Below are positions 8,392-12,430 of a stretch of DNA of 12,430 nt, one piece after another. This stretch comes from Porodaedalea pini (taxonomy: Eukaryota > Basidiomycota > Agaricomycetes > Hymenochaetales > Hymenochaetaceae). Every line of letters begins with the position of its first letter. Positions within the stretch are counted from its first letter, which is position 1. Under the pieces are notes generated by a model that was not told where the DNA came from, did no database searches, and saw nothing but the letters and a program-made list of their open reading frames with translations. The position numbers and the translations under genes are program-made. The DNA lies in assembly GCA_002794775.1 (NCBI GenBank), contig NBAY01000196.1:1-12430 (forward strand), given 5' to 3'.

Positions 8392-9446
8392 TGCGAGTCA
8401 ACGACCTCTTCGTCATTCTCTCCTTCCTCCACATAGTCCTCCACCGTCGACCTCCGAGTGTCTACGACTTCCTCGAAGGCTGACTCCTTCATCGCTCCGA
8501 GCTCGTCTGCGAGGATGCGGCGTTCGCCAGGGGCCATCAGTTCCAGCATACGCTGGATAATCGGTTTCCCCTGCGGGCACCTGTCCTTGAAGTGGCCTTC
8601 TTGACCACAGATCCAGCAAGCTCTTCTGCGACGTGCCTCGTTCATAGAGACGTCCATCGGTTGTCCGATACCTCCGAACGTAACGCCGGTCGCGTCGCGT
8701 TTGTCGACGTGCGGGGTTGCAACTTGGCGCCGAGCGGGGGGTGCCGGTTGTTGTTGGCGAGGTTGCGGTATGAACGGGCGGCCTCGTTGAATCGCGCGGA
8801 TCTGCTGTTCTCCGCGATCGATCTCGATAGCTTTGTTCTTCCACGCCTCATACGTTGTCGGTACAGGCGTCGACCTCAGCACGCCGCGGACTACCTCGAT
8901 GTTCATTGCTCGCTTGAGGCGGTCGCAGATAACGCTGTCATCTTTCAGTTCCGCCCGCTTGATGATGACGTCAAGTTGTTGGAAGAACTTATCCGCGGTG
9001 AGGTCCTTCTGAACCTTCTCCCGGAAATCCTTCAGCGCAGCTTCCTTTCGGTTCGGATCGTCGAACGAGGCGTCGAGTCGTTCCTGGAACCTTTCCCAGC
9101 TGTCCGTGAAGGTAACGACTCCCGCCGTTGTCGATTCCTCGACGTAGTTCTGCGCCCACGTTGCCGCATTACCACCCTTCAGGTAGGAGAGAGCTACGTA
9201 AATCTTACTCTCCGACGTAGGGTATCGGTTTGGGTTCGCGGACACGAAAAGAAGGACTTCGCGTCTGAAGTCAAGGTAATCGTCGCCACCAGTGAATTCA
9301 CGTGGTCGGGCGACGTCTATGTTGGGGGTCGGGGGGTTAGCGGCCGCGACCGGTGCTGGGGCGTTGTTCGCCTGATGGGCGAAGGCATTCGCAACGATGG
9401 CCGCGATCTGCGCCATTTGCTGTTGGCTGAAACCTTCTGCTGACAT
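8367..9446 (-). CDS. gag: Gag of copy B (capsid/nucleocapsid), intact
   Basis: A 359-residue structural protein for virus-like particles. The first 40 residues are Ala/Gln/Pro-rich. The retrotransposon Gag region spans about 45-210 and includes the segment FTGGDDYLDFRREV typical of fungal Gag. A basic Gln/Pro linker follows, then one zinc knuckle with C277, C280, H285, C290, and an acidic C-terminus. The ATG at 9446-9444 has G at -3 and is the first ATG on the predicted transcript. It ends in TAA inside the loop of the frameshift stem. The frame is also open for 118 codons upstream without a Met, so the true N-terminus is slightly uncertain. It overlaps the pol frame by about 30 nt. Confidence 0.95.
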   Translation of the reverse strand: MSAEGFSQQQMAQIAAIVANAFAHQANNAPAPVAAANPPTPNIDVARPREFTGGDDYLDFRREVLLFVSANPNRYPTSESKIYVALSYLKGGNAATWAQNYVEESTTAGVVTFTDSWERFQERLDASFDDPNRKEAALKDFREKVQKDLTADKFFQQLDVIIKRAELKDDSVICDRLKRAMNIEVVRGVLRSTPVPTTYEAWKNKAIEIDRGEQQIRAIQRGRPFIPQPRQQQPAPPARRQVATPHVDKRDATGVTFGGIGQPMDVSMNEARRRRACWICGQEGHFKDRCPQGKPIIQRMLELMAPGERRILADELGAMKESAFEEVVDTRRSTVEDYVEEGENDEEVVDSQGFASGQA

Positions 9447-10150
9447 CGCGGGTTCGGGTGTTGAAGGTTCTGGGGGAGTCGGCGGTGAGGGATCTCTGTT
9501 GGTCTCGCGGTAAGGACCCGGAGTCGGTGGTAGGTTAACCGTAGATGTTGACGGTGCAGGTGACGATGGGGTAGCTGGAGGCCACCTTGCTCTCCTTCCT
9601 CGTTCGTCTGACGAATACCAGCCGTTCCGGATTTCACTCCACCAGATGTCGTGAGTGACGCCGCTGTTATTGGTCGCGACGTAGCCTGGTCGATCTGGAT
9701 CCCAACGGGCTGAGGCAGGAAGGGCCCGTCGCTGTTCGTCGGTGAGATCTATCTTGACGTTGGCGGTGGGACAGGGATCGGTTGCGTGTTTGATCCGGGG
9801 TTACGCCAATGTTGAGCGGGTTCGTCAGCGAAGTTGATGACGAGGCGGTAGGATCCGAGTGAGATTACAAACGAGATCGTCGTCGAAGTTTGGACTCGTC
9901 TGGTTACCCACGTCCACGTCAGGTGCGTGCTCCACCAGAGGCTAATTCGTAGAGCCAGGGTCGGGAGATGTCGGTTGATATGTTTACGTAATACACGAAC
10001 GTCCGAAAACGTCCGGGCAGGGTTGAGGGTTGTCGTTCAAGGGGTTTACACGTCAAATCCGTCGAGGGGAGCGCTCCTCTAGACTGAGTGAAGGCGAGTC
10101 GACAGCGACGACGTACGCTGGGGATGAGCCTGGGTGGGGTTCTGCTTTTA
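9447..10150 (-). other. Long ATG-free leader of copy B between PBS and gag
   Basis: These 704 bp carry no ATG on the sense strand, and neither does the 207 bp of R-U5 between the predicted start (10357) and the LTR end. The gag frame is open from 9800 with no Met codon. A second frame, also without ATG, is open from about 10050 down to a TAG near 9747 and overlaps the first. I see no recognised domain. The region probably also contains packaging signals, which cannot be identified by eye. Confidence 0.7.
10139..10149 (-). other. Primer binding site, complementary to the element's own transcript start
   Basis: One base inside the 5' LTR the sense strand reads AAAAGCAGAAC. Its reverse complement GTTCTGCTTTT occurs in the LTR at 10357-10347, just where transcription should begin. 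There is no TGG at this site, so a tRNA 3' CCA end would not pair. The same 11-nt match is kept in copy A (10786-10796 with 11003-10993). Confidence 0.78.
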
Positions 10151-10574
10151 TGTTAGGCGGGAGTCCGGGGGACGACTCGGACTGGGCAAGCCTCGGCTAA
10201 CTGTCGTCTGGGACGTGCTATACTCGAGCGGGAGCTCGGGACACGCTGTACTCAGGCTAGGTCGACGCGGAGGTAAGAGGATTAATACAAGACTAGACTA
10301 ATACAAGGGGGACGAGTCTCACCTAGGTCGACGCGGAGGTAAGAGGAAAAGCAGAACAAGGAGTTCATGCGATTCCTGAGACCTTATATAGCGACGACCG
10401 TGAGACTATATTACCTAACATTACATAACGAGTGGGAATGGAACGAATGAAGGTCGTGTAGGGGGAGTGTGGGAAGTGATTGGAAAGATGATTAAAGATA
10501 ATGAAAAGGAGCAATTAACAGAAACGAAAAAGGAAAAGGGGAAATAAAGAAAAGGGGAAGTTCGAGTCCTGACA
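10151..10574 (-). repeat. 5' LTR of copy B
   Basis: 424 bp, sense ends TGTCAGG...CCTAACA. U3 runs 10574-10358; R-U5 runs 10357-10151. It looks identical to 4317-4740, and differs from the LTR of copy A by 9 substitutions and a 1-bp gap. Directly abutting on the right is TGCTC, the target duplication, followed by the leader of copy A. Confidence 0.95.
10347..10390 (-). promoter_or_regulatory. Core promoter and predicted transcript start of copy B
   Basis: Sense TATATAAGG at 10390-10382, then 33 bp from its first T to the G of GTTCTGCTTTT at 10357. That spacing is normal for a TATA-directed start. An ATG at 10368-10366 falls just upstream of the predicted start and so would be excluded from the RNA, which agrees with the ATG-free leader. 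Confidence 0.75.
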
Positions 10575-10579
10575 TGCTC
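10575..10579. repeat. Target-site duplication TGCTC, right copy
   Basis: This is the partner of 4312-4316. It is followed by CACCAGAGGC, the continuation of copy A's leader, matching copy B at 9933 onward. Confidence 0.92.
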
Positions 10580-10797
10580 CACCAGAGGCTAATTCGTAGA
10601 GCCAGGGTCGGGAAAGGTCGGGTGTGGGTTTACGTAATACACGAACGTCCGAAAACGTCCGGGCAGGGTTGAGGGTTTGTCGTTTAGGGGTTCTACACGT
10701 CAAGTCCGTCGAGGGGAGCGCTCCTCTAGACCGAGTGAAGGCGAGTCGACAGCGACGACGTACGCTGGGGATGAGCCTGGGTGGGGTTCTGCTTTTA

Positions 10798-11220
10798 TGT
10801 TAGGCGGGAGTCCGGGAGACGACTCGGACTGGGCAGGCCTCGGCTGACTGTCGTCTGGGACATGCTATACTCGAGCGTAGACTCGGGACACGCTTACTCA
10901 GGCTAGGTCGACGCGGAGGTAAGAGGATTAATACAAGACTAGACTAATACAAGGGGGACGAGTCTCACCTAGGTCGACGCGGAGGTAAGAGGAAAAGCAG
11001 AACAAGGAGTTCATGCGATTCCTGAGACCTTATATAGCGACGACCGTGAGACTATATTACCTAACATTACATAACGAGTGGGAATGGAACGAATGAAGGT
11101 CGTGTAGAGGGAGTGTGGGAAGTGATTGGAAAGATGATTAAAGATAATGAAAAGGAGCAATTAACAGAAACGAAAAAGGAAAAGGGGAAATAAAGAAAAG
11201 GGGAAGTTCGAGTCCTGACA
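10798..11220 (-). repeat. 5' LTR of copy A
   Basis: 423 bp, ends TGTTAGG...CCTGACA on the plus strand. It has 9 substitutions and one deleted base relative to B's LTRs; four of the substitutions cluster at about 10878-10882. TATA box at 11036-11028, predicted start at 11003. A CG to CA change creates an ATG at 10863-10861 in R-U5, absent from copy B. Confidence 0.93.
10993..11036 (-). promoter_or_regulatory. Core promoter and predicted transcript start of copy A
   Basis: Same TATATAAGG box and 33-bp spacing to GTTCTGCTTTT as in copy B. Transcription from here now reads 0.2 kb of leader and then runs into the 5' LTR of copy B at 10574. Confidence 0.7.
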
Positions 11221-11225
11221 AGTTA
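11221..11225. repeat. Predicted target-site duplication of copy A (one side)
   Basis: AGTTA abuts the LTR of copy A. The other copy should flank its 3' LTR left of the window, so this cannot be confirmed here. Confidence 0.4.
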
Positions 11226-11262
11226 TCACAAGTAGCAATAGGACAACATGTATTTGTTCCAT
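11221..11262 (-). pseudogene. Start of an unknown ORF cut by copy A after 14 codons
   Basis: An ATG at 11262-11260 starts a short hydrophobic reading frame (MEQIHVVLLLLVIT) that meets the LTR after 42 nt. It lies about 93 nt downstream of a TATATAAA box with a pyrimidine-rich untranslated stretch between, so it looks like a gene start. The rest should be beyond copy A's left end, outside the window. Alternatively these bases are the first internal bases of an older LTR element whose LTR ends at 11263. I do not recognise the peptide; 14 codons are too few for an assignment. Confidence 0.3.
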
Positions 11263-11354
11263 TGTAAGTGTAGTGTGAAGTACAAGAGTAAGGTGTGTAG
11301 TAGATGAGGGTACGAAGAGAAGAAAGAATTGGGGTGTGTCTACTCTTCGAGGGG

Positions 11355-11466
11355 TTTATATAGCTACGTCATCCTTGATTGTCTGTGTTTACTATCTATT
11401 CATTCTGGGTAACTGGTCCGTGTGCCAGATGGTCCATGCACCACCTGGTCCATGCGTGTATGGTCC
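11355..11466 (-). promoter_or_regulatory. Promoter region: TATA box and four GGACCA motifs
   Basis: Sense TATATAAA at 11362-11355. Upstream of it, GGACCA occurs four times, with TGGTCC on the plus strand at 11414-11419, 11430-11435, 11446-11451 and 11461-11466 (spacing 16, 16, 15 bp), each preceded by CAC or CAT-like bases. Regular spacing close to a TATA box suggests activator sites. It could be a host promoter or the U3 of an old LTR. Confidence 0.5.
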
Positions 11467-12430
11467 GTGTGCTTGCTGACTGACTGCCTAGCTGCAGATT
11501 AGTGAGCAGTGGGGCTTGCTTACTGATGTGCAGCCGTCCTTGTCCAATCATCTCTCTGCTTGATCAGCAAGACGCAGTTGCATGCTATGGCATGCTCAAG
11601 CTTGTTACCAATCTGCATCATCATTGGCTGCCTCATTACATGGCTGACTGATGCTGTGTTTCCTTCAGGTGCCGTCAGAGAGGGTGACTCATTCCTCCAT
11701 GGCATTGGGTTCATCTGTGAAGTGTCCAGCATATGTTGGACTGCTTGTCATCTGTATGTTGAATGTCGGAGGTCTTGGTATCCCAGTAGGTACTGTTCTG
11801 AGGATATCCAGTACCATTGGATGTTCCGGTATTAGGGACTTCCAGACTGGTCCTGTTCTTGTTGTTAAGGCCTCCATGACAATTGCCACGCTTGGTAGGA
11901 AATTGTATATTCCTTGAGCGCACTGGATCATGACCACCATGGCTCCATGAGTTGGGTAGGTGGTGTATTGTACTGTGCCATTATGCTCTTGGTGTGATAT
12001 GTGTTGCCACACGTTCTTGGCTAGTGTTGCCACCAGTGTCCTACTTCATTCGTGTGTGTTGTTCAGTATCTCCATCCATAGTGTGGTGAGTGTGTTCCTA
12101 CACTCAGGATGTGCGTCCTTGTTGTACTGGGTTTGCAACCTGTACTTGATGGTAGTTCCATGTGATACCGGAGTCTTTGCCATTGTAGTCATTGTTGCGA
12201 GGTTCCGATGGGTGGGGCTCTGTCAGTACTCAATAAACATATCAATTGTGTTGGCATTTGTTGCTTGTATCGTATAGTCTCCTGTTCGTCCATAACGGTA
12301 GAGTATCATGAACTCCAGTATCTCATATAGTTGCTGTGCTCATTTGCACTTGAGACATCCTACTGTCGGTGTCTTTGGTAGATCCTTTATCCAGGCCTTT
12401 GCTCTGGCCTGTTGTAGGTACTCCTGTGGA
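11467..12430. other. CpG-poor flank without a confident gene
   Basis: Apart from the relic frame above I see no supported gene, RNA or repeat array. The sequence is rich in TG and CA: I count 23 CpG in 11221-12430, against several per 60-base line inside the retroelement. Plus-strand ORFs in this stretch are short and hydrophobic and mirror the CA-rich minus frame. Confidence 0.6.
11689..12429 (-). pseudogene. Possible decayed coding relic with only TGA stops
   Basis: One minus-strand frame runs 741 nt from the window edge to a TGA at 11691-11689. Inside are just three stops, all TGA, at 12342-12340, 12225-12223 and 12048-12046, with no TAA or TAG. The conceptual peptide is protein-like (for example LTTLWMEILNN and AKNVWQHISH), but I do not recognise a domain. 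CpG is scarce here, so CGA to TGA changes by cytosine deamination would explain all three stops. The low A+T of stop codons in CA-rich sequence could also leave a chance open frame. No function is claimed. Confidence 0.3.

Larger units (their letters stand above)
4317..10574 (-). mobile_element. Complete Ty3/gypsy chromovirus, copy B, nested in copy A
   Basis: A 6258-bp element with 424-bp LTRs that I read as identical. Ends on the plus strand are TGTTAGG...CCTGACA, near-perfect 7-bp inverted repeats with one mismatch, and it is flanked by TGCTC duplications. Order in the sense direction: 5' LTR, a 1-nt gap, an 11-nt primer binding site, a leader with no ATG, gag, a -1 frameshift overlap, pol, a polypurine tract, 3' LTR. 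The order PR-RT-RH-IN with a C-terminal chromodomain places it among chromoviruses. Every catalytic motif is present and no ORF is broken, so it could be autonomous. LTR identity implies very recent integration, after copy A. Confidence 0.95.
10575..11220 (-). mobile_element. Copy A, 5'-ward part (outer leader plus 5' LTR)
   Basis: The remaining 5' end of the interrupted element: outer leader to 10797 with the PBS at 10786-10796, then the LTR 10798-11220. With 1-4316 it forms one element split by copy B. The outer leader differs from B at about 13 of 218 positions with two compensating one-base indels, more than the 1 percent seen over gag. Confidence 0.92.

Noticed and set aside
8592..9443. 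A 283-codon plus-strand ORF antisense to gag (also 2976-3827)
   Set aside because: It starts at GTG, not ATG, mirrors codon phase of the CpG-rich gag, and has no recognisable domain.
9317..9637. A 106-codon minus-strand ORF overlapping the gag start (also 3701-4021)
   Set aside because: It begins at GTG, is low-complexity Arg/Pro/His-rich, and fits an out-of-frame shadow of Gag and its leader.
9905..9927. A tRNA-type PBS near TGGACGTGGGTAACC on the sense strand
   Set aside because: It is over 220 bp from the real LTR edge at 10150 and does not resemble a tRNA 3' end with a plausible discriminator.
9928..11220. Two abutting LTRs of about 647 bp starting TGCTCCACC, resembling a two-LTR circle junction
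   Set aside because: The repeated unit includes leader sequence. True LTR ends are TGTTAGG...CCTGACA (424 bp), as shown by inverted ends, the PPT and the target duplication.
11560..12277. Plus-strand ORFs in the right flank as host genes
   Set aside because: They are short, Cys/Val/Ser-rich from TG-rich sequence, mutually overlapping in different frames, and antisense to the better minus-strand frame.
1..12430. Prokaryotic systems such as CRISPR, toxin-antitoxin or phage defence
   Set aside because: No such genes or arrays are visible; the gene content, TATA boxes and LTR structure are eukaryotic.

Overview
The window looks like repeat-rich DNA from a filamentous fungus. A basidiomycete is my best guess from the style of the retroelement proteins, but that is inference. 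The dominant content, 1 to 11220, is two near-identical copies of one Ty3/gypsy-type LTR retrotransposon (Metaviridae, chromovirus), both read on the minus strand. I saw no tRNA, rRNA or CRISPR and no complete host gene.

Layout, left to right. Copy A occupies 1-4316: the window opens inside its integrase, followed by a pol broken by single-base indels, an intact gag, and part of the untranslated leader. Copy B occupies 4317-10574 (6258 bp) and is complete: 3' LTR (4317-4740), polypurine tract, pol, a gag/pol overlap with a -1 frameshift signal, gag, a long leader, primer binding site, and 5' LTR (10151-10574). Copy A then resumes at 10575 with the rest of its leader and its own 5' LTR (10798-11220). 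The five bases TGCTC flank copy B on both sides (4312-4316 and 10575-10579). This is therefore a same-orientation nested insertion of B into the leader of A, not a tandem array sharing an LTR. Copy A's 3' LTR must lie left of the window.

How copy B works as a unit. Transcription should start about 33 bp after a TATA box in the 5' LTR. The first 11 nt of that transcript are perfectly complementary to the 11 nt lying 1 nt inside the LTR, the arrangement known from self-primed Tf1-type elements. The roughly 911-nt leader contains no ATG before gag. Gag has a capsid-like region and a CCHC knuckle. A GGGTTTT heptamer plus stem-loop should yield Gag-Pol with protease, reverse transcriptase, RNase H, integrase (HHCC, DD35E, GPY/F) and a C-terminal chromodomain. 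Pol ends in a TAA abutting the 3' LTR, so the polypurine tract is also coding. B's two LTRs appear identical and both ORFs are open, so B is young and possibly active.

The right flank (11221-12430) is different DNA: CpG-poor, TpG/CpA-rich, with a minus-strand reading frame interrupted only by TGA codons. It looks like old, deaminated sequence. It also carries a TATA box, an array of four GGACCA motifs and an ATG 42 nt from the LTR of A, so A inserted just behind either a promoter or an older LTR.
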